Positions 8,521 through 17,243 of a stretch of DNA of 64,000 bases are shown here, piece after piece (within the stretch, counting starts at the first letter, position 1; every line of letters starts with the position of its first letter). The stretch covers positions 62,001 to 126,000 of the forward strand of contig NZ_JAKHEX010000005.1 in NCBI RefSeq assembly GCF_023130475.1, given 5' to 3'. This DNA is from Aciditerrimonas ferrireducens. Lineage in GTDB: Bacteria; Actinomycetota; Acidimicrobiia; Acidimicrobiales; UBA8190. A program made the translations under genes and the position numbers. The notes under the pieces are model-generated. The model was given only the letters and a program-made list of their open reading frames with translations, did no database searches and was not told the DNA's origin.

Positions 8521-10264
8521 GACCCCCCGCTCGGCCCACCGCCACGCCCCCGGGGCCCACCCGGTCCTCCCCGGTCTGCCGGAGGCGGTCGAGGTCTTCG
8601 ACACCACCTTGCGGGACGGCTCGCAGCAAGAGGGCCTCTCGCTCAGCGTCGACGACAAGCTCCGGGTCGCCGAGCAGCTCGACCACCTCGGGGTCAGCTA
8701 CATCGAGGGGGGCTGGCCCGGGGCCAACCCGAAGGACGAGGAGTTCTTCGCCCGGGCCCAGAAGGAGCTGCGGCTGTCGCACGCCACCTTGGTGGCCTTC
8801 GGCTCCACCCGCCGGGCCGGGGTCCGGGCCGAGGAGGACGAGGTCCTCCGGCACCTGGTGGCAGCGGGGACCGAGGCGGTCTGCATCGTCGCCAAGGCCT
8901 CCCTGCTCCACGTCACCGAAGCCCTGCGGACCACCCCCGAAGAGGCCCTGGCCATGGTGGAGAGCTCGGTGGCCTTCCTTCGCCGCCAGGGGCTTCGGGT
9001 CTTCCTCGACGCCGAGCACTTCTTCGACGGCTACCGGCAGGACCCGGCGTTCTCCCGGCAGGTCCTCGAAGTGGCCGCCCAGGCCGGGGCGGAGACCCTC
9101 GTGCTCTGCGACACCAACGGCGGCTCCCTGCCCCACGAAGTCGAGCAGGCCGTCGCCGAGGTGGTGGCCGAGTTCGACCGCCGGATCGGGGTGCACTGCC
9201 ACAACGACACGGGTTGCGCGGTGGCCAACAGCCTGGCCGCGGTCCGTGCCGGGGCCACCCACGTCCAGGGCTGCGTGAACGGCTACGGCGAACGGGCCGG
9301 CAACGCGGACCTGGCGGTGGCCATCCCGAACCTCTCCTTGAAGCTCGGCATCCGGACCATCCCGGCCGAGCGCCTCGAGCGCCTGACCCCCGTGGCGCAC
9401 CACATCGCCGAGATCGTCAACGTCCCCCCGAACCCCCAGCAGCCCTACGTCGGCCACGCCGCCTTCGCCCACAAGGCCGGGCTGCACACCTCGGCCATCG
9501 CCCGTCGCCGGGACGCCTACGAGCACATCTCTCCCGACGCCGTGGGCAACGGCACCCGCTTCGTGGTCTCGGAACTGGCCGGGCGCTCCACCGTGGCCCT
9601 GAAGGCTGCGGAGCTCGGCCTGGACCTCAGCTCCGAGGAGGTCGGGCGGGCCCTGGAGCTGCTGAAGGACCTGGAGCACCAGGGCTACCACTTCGAAGTG
9701 GCCGACGCCTCCTTGGAGCTCCTCCTGCGCCAGGTCGGGGGCTGGCGACCCCGGTACTTCGAACTCGAGTCCTACCGGGTCATCGCCGACCACGGGGGCA
9801 ACGGCCATCGGGCCGCGGCCGACGGCCGGCCCGTGCTCACCGAAGCGACGGTGAAGCTCACCGTCGGCGGGGAGCGCCGGATCGCCACCGCCGAGGGCAA
9901 CGGCCCGGTCCACGCCCTCGACGGCGCGCTCCGCCGGGCCATCGAGCCGTTCTACCCGGCGCTCCGCCAGGTCCACCTGACCGACTTCCGGGTCCGGGTG
10001 CTCGGCGGGGGGGCGGGCACCGCGGCGGTGACCCGGGTGCTGGTCGACACCGCCGACCCCGAGGCCACCTGGACCACCATCGGGGTCTCGGAGAACATCA
10101 TCGAGGCCTCCTGGCAGGCCCTAGTGGACGCCGTGGTCTACGGTCTGCTCCGTGCCGGGGTGGCACCGGCCACCGGCCCCGATGTCCTGCCGACGGGCAC
10201 GGCGACGCCGACGGCCGAGACGGCAGCGGCAGGAGCGACAGCAGAGGAGGTGCGGGTCCCATGA
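8504..10264 (+). CDS. cimA: (R)-citramalate synthase
   Basis: CimA condenses pyruvate and acetyl-CoA to citramalate, giving 2-oxobutanoate for isoleucine without threonine. The 586-residue protein has the HMGL-like TIM barrel (DTTLRDGSQQEGLSLS, the metal-ligand stretch VHCHNDTGCAVANS, GCVNGYGERAGNADL) and a C-terminal LeuA-type allosteric domain (EATVKLTVGGERRIATAEGNGPVHALD), the usual isoleucine feedback site. FAHKAGLHTSAI and GGWPGANPKD favour the TIGR00977 citramalate family over isopropylmalate synthase. ATG 8504 lies inside the 3' end of ilvE. The last ~25 residues are low-complexity Ala/Thr. Confidence 0.93.
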   Translation: MSSRPETPRSAHRHAPGAHPVLPGLPEAVEVFDTTLRDGSQQEGLSLSVDDKLRVAEQLDHLGVSYIEGGWPGANPKDEEFFARAQKELRLSHATLVAFGSTRRAGVRAEEDEVLRHLVAAGTEAVCIVAKASLLHVTEALRTTPEEALAMVESSVAFLRRQGLRVFLDAEHFFDGYRQDPAFSRQVLEVAAQAGAETLVLCDTNGGSLPHEVEQAVAEVVAEFDRRIGVHCHNDTGCAVANSLAAVRAGATHVQGCVNGYGERAGNADLAVAIPNLSLKLGIRTIPAERLERLTPVAHHIAEIVNVPPNPQQPYVGHAAFAHKAGLHTSAIARRRDAYEHISPDAVGNGTRFVVSELAGRSTVALKAAELGLDLSSEEVGRALELLKDLEHQGYHFEVADASLELLLRQVGGWRPRYFELESYRVIADHGGNGHRAAADGRPVLTEATVKLTVGGERRIATAEGNGPVHALDGALRRAIEPFYPALRQVHLTDFRVRVLGGGAGTAAVTRVLVDTADPEATWTTIGVSENIIEASWQALVDAVVYGLLRAGVAPATGPDVLPTGTATPTAETAAAGATAEEVRVP

Positions 10265-10794
10265 GCCAGCCGAGCTTCGCCCCCATCCTGGTCCAGGACC
10301 GGGCGCGGCCGGCCGAGCACCTCCACACCCCGAGGCCCTGGTGGGGTCAGCGACCCGGGGACCGGCGGGGGCGGCCCCGCCTGCCCCGGCACCAGCGCGG
10401 CGTCCCCGGCCCCGACCAGGGCTACGCCCTGCTGCTGGCCGAGCGGGTGCTCGAGGGTCGCCTGGCCCTCCAGCCCGGGGAGGACCACCACGACGTCCTC
10501 GCGGCCCTGGCCGAGCTGGCCTGTGCCAGGGCGGCCCGGTTCGGCCGGGCCCCGGTGGCCGGGGACCTCGAGTGGGCCGCCACCCTGCTCGGCTACCGGG
10601 GCGCGGCTCCCGCCGACCTCGTGGCCTGGCGTCGACGCCTGGTCCAGGGGGCGGGCCACGAGGACCGGCGCCGGCGCCGGCTCGTGGACGCCGTGCTGCC
10701 GGCCACCCTTCGCCTTCGTGCCGAGGAGGTCCAGGGGCGCCTGGCCGACTGGCCGGCCCTGCTGCGCCCTGGGGCGCGGCCCGGCACGGCCTGA
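10261..10794 (+). CDS. conserved-looking protein of unknown function
   Basis: The ATG at 10261 overlaps the cimA stop (ATGA), so this 177-residue protein is very likely co-translated with the branched-chain genes. The N-terminus is Arg/Pro-rich; the middle (about residues 50-140) is predicted helical (YALLLAERVLEGRLAL, VLAALAELACARAARF, DLEWAATLLGY). I recognise no domain, signal peptide or membrane segment. Its position suggests a role linked to branched-chain amino acid or acyl-CoA metabolism, but that is inference. Confidence 0.65.
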   Translation: MSQPSFAPILVQDRARPAEHLHTPRPWWGQRPGDRRGRPRLPRHQRGVPGPDQGYALLLAERVLEGRLALQPGEDHHDVLAALAELACARAARFGRAPVAGDLEWAATLLGYRGAAPADLVAWRRRLVQGAGHEDRRRRRLVDAVLPATLRLRAEEVQGRLADWPALLRPGARPGTA

Positions 10795-10849
10795 GCCCCC
10801 GCGGTTCCCCGGACTCGTCCGCCGGCCCGGGCGGTGCGAGACTCGGAGC

Positions 10850-12013
10850 ATGGACACCGCAACGCACACCCCTCCGTTCGTCCTGACCGAGGAGCACGAG
10901 CAGTTCCGGGCCGCCCTCCGCCAGATGGCCGAGGAGCGCATCGCCCCCTACGCGGCAGCCGTGGACCGCGAGGAGCGCTACCCGAGCGAGGGGTTCGCGG
11001 CGTGCCGCGAGATGGAGTTGCCTGCCCTCGGCATCCCCACCGCCTACGGCGGCGCCGGGGCCGACATGGTCACCCAGGCCATCATGGCCGAGGAGCTCGC
11101 CCGGGTGTGCGCCTCGACCAGCGTCACCATGCTGATCTCCAAGCTGGGGATGCTGCCGGTCATGAACTTCGGCAGCGAGGACCTGAAGCGCCGCTACCTG
11201 CCCCGGGTCGCCTCGGGGGAGGCCCAGGCCAGCTACTGCCTCTCGGAGGCCGACGCCGGCAGCGACGTGGCCGCCATGCGCTGCCGGGCGGTGCGCGACG
11301 GCGACCACTACGTCCTGACCGGCACGAAGTACTGGATCACCAACGCCGGGGTCTCCGACACCTACACGGTCTTCGCCAAGACCGACCCCGAGGCCGGCCA
11401 CCGAGGGATCAGCTGCTTCCTCGTGGAGGCCGACTGGGGGGTGAAGGTGGCCAAGCTCGAGCACAAGATGGGCCTCCGGGGCAGTCCGACGGGCGAGGTG
11501 GTCTTCGACGAGGTCCGGGTGCCGGTGGCCAACCGCATCGGCGAGGAGGGCCAGGGCTTCGCCATCGCCATGCACACCCTGGACCGCAGCCGCCCCACCA
11601 TCGGCGCCCAGGCGGTCGGCATCGGCCAGGGAGCCCTGGACCACGCCGTGGCCTACATGCGCGAACGCCGGGCCTTCGGCGCCCCCATCGCCGACCTCCA
11701 GGGGCTGCGGTTCATGGTGGCCGACATGGCCATGCGGCTCGAAGCCGCCCGCACCCTCGTCTACCGGGCCTGCAGCGTCATCGACCAGGGCGACCCCCGG
11801 GGGGAGCTGTCGATGCTCGGGGCCATGGCCAAGGCCTTCGCCTCGGACACGGCCATGGCCGTGGCCACCGACGCCGTCCAGCTCCTCGGCGGCTACGGCT
11901 ACACCACCGACTTCCCGGTCGAACGGGCCATGCGGGACGCCAAGATCACCCAGATCTACGAGGGCACGAACCAGATCCAGCGGGTGGTCATCGCCCGGCA
12001 CGTCCTGGGCTGA
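10850..12013 (+). CDS. acyl-CoA dehydrogenase
   Basis: An FAD-dependent acyl-CoA dehydrogenase (387 residues) catalysing alpha,beta-dehydrogenation of acyl-CoA and passing electrons to ETF. Family signatures are YCLSEADAGSDVA, GTKYWITNAG, the flavin region RRAFGAPIADLQGLRFMVADM, LLGGYGYTTDFPVERAMRDAKI and the catalytic Glu in QIYEGTNQIQ. It looks like a short/branched-chain type (isovaleryl, butyryl or isobutyryl), fitting its place beside branched-chain genes, but substrate cannot be read from sequence alone. ATG 10850 follows CGGAGC; the larger upstream frame belongs to the previous gene region. Confidence 0.92.
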   Translation: MDTATHTPPFVLTEEHEQFRAALRQMAEERIAPYAAAVDREERYPSEGFAACREMELPALGIPTAYGGAGADMVTQAIMAEELARVCASTSVTMLISKLGMLPVMNFGSEDLKRRYLPRVASGEAQASYCLSEADAGSDVAAMRCRAVRDGDHYVLTGTKYWITNAGVSDTYTVFAKTDPEAGHRGISCFLVEADWGVKVAKLEHKMGLRGSPTGEVVFDEVRVPVANRIGEEGQGFAIAMHTLDRSRPTIGAQAVGIGQGALDHAVAYMRERRAFGAPIADLQGLRFMVADMAMRLEAARTLVYRACSVIDQGDPRGELSMLGAMAKAFASDTAMAVATDAVQLLGGYGYTTDFPVERAMRDAKITQIYEGTNQIQRVVIARHVLG

Positions 12014-12024
12014 GCGCCCCGAGC

Positions 12025-14127
12025 GTGCCGGCAGGGAGGGGGTCGACCACGAGCACCGGGCCAGGGAACGAGGGCGAGGGGTCTGGAGTTCCCGAGGCCC
12101 TGCTCGGGGTGGCCGACCACTGGCTCTGGGTCGGTCCCCGGGGCGCCTGGCGCGCCGATCCCGCCTTGACCCGCTGGCTGCGCGACGAGGGCCTGGCGGC
12201 CAGCGGCGGGCCCCTTCGGGCCCTGGCGGCTGCCACGGTGGCGTCGGCGGACCCCTTGCGGCGGTTGCCCGAGCTGCGGGCCGGCAGCACGCTCGGCCCC
12301 TGCGCGTCGACCCTCCGGGTGCCGACCACCGGGACCGTCCATGCGTGGTCCTGGCAGGCCCTGCGGGAGGCCACCGGCGGCACCTGGTTCGTCGTCCAGG
12401 ACCTCGGTCCCCTGCGCCCGACGGCAGCAGCTGGCGCCGCCGACTCGGCCGAGGAGCCTGGCTCGGCCGCGCTGGAGCACCTCGACACCCTGCTTCGCCT
12501 GCTGCCCGACGTCGTGGCCCTCGTCGGGCCCGACGGCCAGCTCCGGCTCATCTCCGACGCCGCCTACGACTGGATGGGCCTCTCCCGGGCAACCCCCTTG
12601 CAGGCCTTCCGGGACAGCGTGGACCTCGACGAGCAGCGCCAGCTGGCCGAGTGGTACCAGCGGCTGATGGCCGGGGAGGACCCCGGCCCCTGCCGCTACC
12701 GGTCCCGGGACCGTCAAGGGGCCCGGCTGGTCCTCGAGATGCGGGGCCGCCGCCTCCCCGAGCCCGAGGACGGGGCGGTGCTCGTCATCCGGGACGTCAC
12801 CGGCCCGCTCACCGTGGAGGCCGAACTGCGGGCCGCCCTCGCCGAGGCCCGGCGGACCGCCGCCGCCCAGGGGGAGCTCCTCGAGCGGGTCGCCGAGGAG
12901 CTCGGCCCGCCCCTCGGACGGGTCCTCCAGGAGGCCGAGGCGCTCGCTGCGGGACCGGTCCCCCCGGGGCAGGCCGACAGCGTCGGCTACGTCCTCCGAG
13001 CCGCCCGCCACCTCCAGGACCTGCTGGGCGAGCTGGAGGAGGTCGCCCGGGCCGAGCGCCAGACTATGGAGGTCCGCCTGGCGCCGGTCGCCCTGCGGGC
13101 CGTGGTCGAGGACGCCATCCAGCTCACCTGGCCAGCTGCCGCCCAGGCCGGCGTGGTCCTCGAGAGCCCCGGCTGGGACGTCGACGAGGAGCCCTGGGTG
13201 CGGGCCGACCGCCAGCGCCTCCTCCAGGTGCTCTTGAACCTGTTGGCCAATGCCGTGAAGTACAACCGGCCCGGGGGACGGGTCACGGTCGACGTCGAGG
13301 CCGACCCCCGCCGGGTCCGGGTCGCGGTCTCGGACACCGGGCTCGGCATCGCCCCCGAGGACCTGCCACGGCTGTTCGACCCCTTCGAGCGCCTGGGGGC
13401 CGAGCACCGTGGGGTGCCGGGCACCGGCGTCGGGCTGACCGTCAGCCGCCACCTGGCCGAGGTCATGGGCGGGGGCATCACGGTCCGCTCCGAGCTCGGG
13501 GTCGGCAGCACCTTCACCTTGGACCTCGTCCGGACCGAGCCCGTCGACCCCGCGACCCGGGACCGAAGCGGCAGACGGCGGGACCGAGCAGCGTCGGGCA
13601 GGCCAGCGGCCGACGGCCCCCCGGAGCGGGGGATCGCGGCGCGGGGCCCCTCGGAGGAGCCTCGGGCGATCCGCCTCCCGGGGCAGGCCCAGCCCGTCGC
13701 CGACGAACCGATCGGCGCCGGTCCGCGCCGGGTGCTGCGCATCCTGCACGTCGAGGACGACCTGGCCAGTGCCGAGCTCGTCCGGCGGGTCCTGGAACGC
13801 CACCCCGGACTGGATCTCCGGCACGCCGCCTCGGGCCAGGCCGCGCTGGCCGCCGCCATCCTCGAGCGACCCGACCTCGTGCTGTTGGACCTCGGCCTGC
13901 CCGACATGCCGGGGTGGGAGGTCGCACTGCGCCTGGAGCGCCATCCGCACACCGAGGCCGTCCCGGTGGTCGTGGTGAGCGCGGACGCCGACCACGCCGC
14001 CCGGGTGGCAGCCGCCTGCCGGAACGTCGTCGACCGCCTCCCGAAGCCCCTGGTCGTCGACCAGCTGCTCGCCGTCGTGGCCTCGGTGCGACCGGGGGAC
14101 GGGGGACCGACCGGTGCCCTGGGCTGA
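12025..14127 (+). CDS. hybrid histidine-kinase-like protein: intact ATPase and receiver, phospho-acceptor His missing
   Basis: The order of parts (GTG 12025, about 700 residues) is an N-terminal sensor-like region, a PAS-like domain (about 155-265), a coiled segment, a DHp-like helix, HATPase_c and a C-terminal receiver. The H-box position reads VAEELGPPL where kinases have SHELRTPL, so His is Glu (residue 291). The ATPase domain is complete: N box with Asn409, G1 DTGLGI (Asp437), F box FDPFERLG and G2 GTGVGLT (about 466). The receiver keeps its acidic residues (577-579), Asp622 and Lys674. There are no membrane helices, so it is cytoplasmic. It overlaps the next gene by 14 nt. The exact start is uncertain; GTG 12109 is an alternative. 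Confidence 0.85.
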   Translation: MPAGRGSTTSTGPGNEGEGSGVPEALLGVADHWLWVGPRGAWRADPALTRWLRDEGLAASGGPLRALAAATVASADPLRRLPELRAGSTLGPCASTLRVPTTGTVHAWSWQALREATGGTWFVVQDLGPLRPTAAAGAADSAEEPGSAALEHLDTLLRLLPDVVALVGPDGQLRLISDAAYDWMGLSRATPLQAFRDSVDLDEQRQLAEWYQRLMAGEDPGPCRYRSRDRQGARLVLEMRGRRLPEPEDGAVLVIRDVTGPLTVEAELRAALAEARRTAAAQGELLERVAEELGPPLGRVLQEAEALAAGPVPPGQADSVGYVLRAARHLQDLLGELEEVARAERQTMEVRLAPVALRAVVEDAIQLTWPAAAQAGVVLESPGWDVDEEPWVRADRQRLLQVLLNLLANAVKYNRPGGRVTVDVEADPRRVRVAVSDTGLGIAPEDLPRLFDPFERLGAEHRGVPGTGVGLTVSRHLAEVMGGGITVRSELGVGSTFTLDLVRTEPVDPATRDRSGRRRDRAASGRPAADGPPERGIAARGPSEEPRAIRLPGQAQPVADEPIGAGPRRVLRILHVEDDLASAELVRRVLERHPGLDLRHAASGQAALAAAILERPDLVLLDLGLPDMPGWEVALRLERHPHTEAVPVVVVSADADHAARVAAACRNVVDRLPKPLVVDQLLAVVASVRPGDGGPTGALG

Positions 14128-16186
14128 GCGACCCGGGGGCCAGGGGAGCCGGCAGCTCCCCGATCCCCGCCGGGTCCTCGTCGGCCTGCCGGGGGTCCGG
14201 TGGTGGCGGCTGGGCCCGCGAGGGGAGGTGCTGGCGAGCGGCGGCGACGTGCCGCCGGGCGCGACCGAGGCCGGGTCCCGACCGGGGCCGAGCGAGCTGG
14301 TCCACCCCGAGGACCGGGGGGCACTGGCCGACCTGCTGGCCCAGGGTCAGGGGGCCACGGCGAGGCTTCGCCTGGGCACCCCGACCGCGGGGTGGCGACC
14401 CGCCCGCTTCGGGGTCCAGCCCGGCACTGGCCCCGATGAGCAGCTCCTCGTCGCCGTCGCCCTGGCCGAGCCGGGCCCGGACGGGTCGAATGGGCCGGCG
14501 GACCCCCCGACCTCCGCCGGCGCGGTCCGCGGGGTAGGCGAGCCCGTTCGCATCCGGCGCCCCGAGGTGGCGGCGGCGATCGTGGCCGCCTGTCCGGACC
14601 TGGTGACCGTGGTGGACGGCACCGGCCGCCTCCTGCAACCCCCGACGGGGACCGGCCTGCTGGCGGCCCTCGTGCAGGGCCTCTCGACCCTCGCGGACCT
14701 CTTGGAGCGCATCCACCCCGAGGACCGGCCCCTGGTCCGCCTGGTCTACTCCCGGCTCCAGACGGGGGAAGCGGAGGAGATCGAGGTCCGCTACCGGCTG
14801 CTGGAACGGGCTGGACGCTGGCGGGTGGTGGAGTCCCGGGGGCGGGCGGAACGGGACCCCGAGGGGCGGTTGAGGGCCCTCGTGACCCTCACCCGGGACG
14901 TGACCGAGGCGGTCGAGGCCGAGACCCGCCTCCGGCAGGCCACCGCCGAGGCCGAGGCGGCCGGCGAGGCCCGCAGCGAGCTGCTCTCCCGGTTGAGCCA
15001 CGAGCTGCGAACCCCCCTGAACGCGGTGCTGGGCTTCGCCCAGCTGCTGGCCCTCGAGGACCTCGAGCCCGAGCAGGCTGCCCGGGTCGAGGCCATCGGC
15101 CGGGCCGCCGCCGAGCTGGCTCGCCTGGTCGAGGACCTCTTGGACCTGGCCCGCCTGGAGACCGGCCGGGCCGATCTCCGTCCCGAAGCCCTCCCGGTCG
15201 CCGAGGTCCTCGAGCCGCTCCAGCGGGGCCTGGCCCTGACCCTCCGGCTCGACCCGGCCCTGCCGCCGGTGCGGGCCGACCGCCGCAGGCTCGTGCAGGT
15301 GCTCCACACCCTGGTCGTCGCGCTCGGCGGGAGCGAGGAGGTCCCGGTGGAGGTCTGGGCCACCCCGAGCGCCGACGGGCGGGTCCGTCTGGCCGTGGAG
15401 CGGGCCGAGGCCGAGGACGGGGCCCGCGCCGGGGCCGTCGAGCGCCGGCCCGTGGGGCCCCCGGCACCAGCTGGCCCTCCCCGGCGGTCGGTCGAGCGCG
15501 TCGAGGACCTCCCGGTGGCCCGCCTGCGCGATCCCAGCACCCGCCTCGCCCTGGCCCGCTACCTGCTCCAGCAGATGGGTGGGCGGCTCGCGATCGTGGG
15601 CGACCCCGTGGTCCGCTACGAGCTCGACCTCCCGGCCGCCAGCCCCGCCGGCGAGCGGCCCCCGACCCGAAGGGAACCCTTCGCTGCCCCGCCCGGGTCC
15701 GCCAGCCCGACCGGCACCACCGGGAGGCCCGCCGCAGAGGTGCTCGTCGTCGGCGCCGACCCGGCCCTCCTCGCCGCCCTCGAAGCCGTCGCCACCCACC
15801 GACCGTGGGTGCGGGTCCAGCGGGCCGGGACCGAGCGACGCCTCGCCGACCTCCTCGCCGCCCACCCCTCGGCCCGGCTGGTCCTCCTGGACCTGGCCGC
15901 CCTGTACGGGTCCTCCTCCGGCCAGGTGCCCGCGGCGTTTCGCGACCTCGACCGAGAGGCGCCAACCCCCGACCCGGACCGTCCCGGCGCGCCGCGGCGC
16001 GCCGCGCTCGTCGGTCTCGGGTCGGACGACGCCGTCGGCCGTCGCCTGGTCCGGGCCGGGGTGCTCGACGCGTTCTTGCGGCTGCCGCTCGACGCCCGCG
16101 CCCTCCTCGAGCTCCTCGACGGGCTCTGGGGCGACCCGGTGACGTCCCCACCAGCCCCTCGTCCCGGGACCGCACAACGATCATGA
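14114..16186 (+). CDS. histidine-kinase-like protein: intact phospho-acceptor His, degenerate ATPase and receiver
   Basis: This 690-residue protein has the same layout as its upstream neighbour: sensor-like region, PAS-like segment (about 170-275), coiled coil, DHp, ATPase-like domain, receiver-like domain. Here the H box is canonical (SHELRTPLNAV, His296), but the ATPase domain has lost the N-box Asn (VLHTLVVALGG) and shows no G1 or G2 glycine boxes, though a fold remnant (YLLQQMGGRLAI) persists. The receiver-like end keeps Asp593 (VLLDLAAL) but has GAD instead of EDD and Leu instead of the conserved Lys. It probably cannot bind ATP itself. The start GTG 14114 lies inside the previous gene, suggesting coupled synthesis of a pair. 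Confidence 0.83.
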   Translation: MPWAERPGGQGSRQLPDPRRVLVGLPGVRWWRLGPRGEVLASGGDVPPGATEAGSRPGPSELVHPEDRGALADLLAQGQGATARLRLGTPTAGWRPARFGVQPGTGPDEQLLVAVALAEPGPDGSNGPADPPTSAGAVRGVGEPVRIRRPEVAAAIVAACPDLVTVVDGTGRLLQPPTGTGLLAALVQGLSTLADLLERIHPEDRPLVRLVYSRLQTGEAEEIEVRYRLLERAGRWRVVESRGRAERDPEGRLRALVTLTRDVTEAVEAETRLRQATAEAEAAGEARSELLSRLSHELRTPLNAVLGFAQLLALEDLEPEQAARVEAIGRAAAELARLVEDLLDLARLETGRADLRPEALPVAEVLEPLQRGLALTLRLDPALPPVRADRRRLVQVLHTLVVALGGSEEVPVEVWATPSADGRVRLAVERAEAEDGARAGAVERRPVGPPAPAGPPRRSVERVEDLPVARLRDPSTRLALARYLLQQMGGRLAIVGDPVVRYELDLPAASPAGERPPTRREPFAAPPGSASPTGTTGRPAAEVLVVGADPALLAALEAVATHRPWVRVQRAGTERRLADLLAAHPSARLVLLDLAALYGSSSGQVPAAFRDLDREAPTPDPDRPGAPRRAALVGLGSDDAVGRRLVRAGVLDAFLRLPLDARALLELLDGLWGDPVTSPPAPRPGTAQRS

Positions 16187-16292
16187 CGAAGCGTGGCGAA
16201 CGGGGGCGACGTGTGGTTACGATCACCCCGACCACAACGGCTGGCCGGCGTCGAGGGAGACGGCGCCGGCCCGACCACAGGGGGGTATCACC

Positions 16293-17078
16293 ATGACCCA
16301 GCGGGAATCCGGCGCGTCGGTGCGGCCGGCTCGGGGACGGCTGCTCCGGCTCGGGGCGTGCGCCAGCGTTGCCGCCACCGTCGGTGTCGGCACGGTGGCC
16401 GGCCTGGCGCAGACGGCGGGTGCCGCCACCCGGCCGGCGGCCGGCGGGGCGCGCGACGTCCTGACGGCCAGCTCGACCAGCAGCTGCCCGACGACCCAGA
16501 ACGCCGACATCGCCTTCAGCGGCACCTTGTCGAACGGCACGGCCAGCTTCGGCTCTGCGGCCAGCGCCTCGGGCATCACCGGCACGGTCTGCGGGCTGCT
16601 CGACCTGGAGAACCTGACCGCCACCATCCAGCCCCAGAACCTCAGCTTCCAGCCGACCAGCGTGACCCTCTTCGGGCTGCTGCCAGCACCGGCGACGCTG
16701 AGCGCGACCGGGCCGGCCACGGCCACCCTGCAGACCGTGGGAGCCGGGGAGTTCAACGCCACCATGACCGTGCCCCTGGAGGCCACGGTGAACCTGCTCG
16801 GCCTGTTCCGCTGCACCGTCGGGCCGTTCGAGCCGACCTTCACCACCGGCACGAGCGGGTCGGTCAGCGGCACGCCGCTCACCGGCGACCTGCTGCAGAA
16901 GCTCTCGGGCACCTTGGCGGCCGGCGAGTTCCCCGTGCCCCGGATCCAGTCCTCGATGAGCTGCCCCTGGTTCATCTCGGGGCTCTCGAACCTGCTGCTC
17001 GGGTTGCCGCTGCCGGCGGGCCGCTCGACGGTCACCACCCAGGTCAGCCTGACCCCCGATCTCGGGTCGGCCAGCTGA
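16293..17078 (+). CDS. secreted protein of unknown function
   Basis: The 261-residue protein begins with basic residues, then a hydrophobic segment and an Ala-rich cleavage region (about residues 20-45), a Sec-type signal peptide. The mature part is rich in Thr, Ser, Gly and Leu with a few Cys (SSCPTT, GTVCGLLDL, LFRCTVG, MSCPWF), so disulphides outside the cell are likely. It has no membrane anchor and resembles actinobacterial secreted beta-rich proteins of unknown role. GGGGGG about 8 nt before ATG 16293 is the probable ribosome site. It lies 106 nt after the kinase pair on the same strand, so it could be a target, but this is unproven. Confidence 0.75.
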   Translation: MTQRESGASVRPARGRLLRLGACASVAATVGVGTVAGLAQTAGAATRPAAGGARDVLTASSTSSCPTTQNADIAFSGTLSNGTASFGSAASASGITGTVCGLLDLENLTATIQPQNLSFQPTSVTLFGLLPAPATLSATGPATATLQTVGAGEFNATMTVPLEATVNLLGLFRCTVGPFEPTFTTGTSGSVSGTPLTGDLLQKLSGTLAAGEFPVPRIQSSMSCPWFISGLSNLLLGLPLPAGRSTVTTQVSLTPDLGSAS

Positions 17079-17180
17079 ACCGGCGCTGAGCCGGCGCTCG
17101 ACCGCGAGGTCGACGCCGGTTGAACCTGCATCGGGCCGGCGGCAGCCGAGGGGCGGGGACCTCGGCCGCTGTCGGCCCGA

Positions 17181-17243
17181 CGCTCACCCCGAGCCGGTGG
17201 CGGCCTGGGGATTCGCTCACCCCGAGCCGGTGGCGGCCTGGGG
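17181..17243. repeat. 33-bp tandem duplication at the 3' end of the 17217-18125 gene
   Basis: The same 30 bp (CGCTCACCCCGAGCCGGTGG, continuing) occurs at 17181-17210 and 17214-17243, separated by ATT. The right copy contains the stop codon of the leftward gene; the left copy repeats the same coding end and stop downstream of it. Confidence 0.9.
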
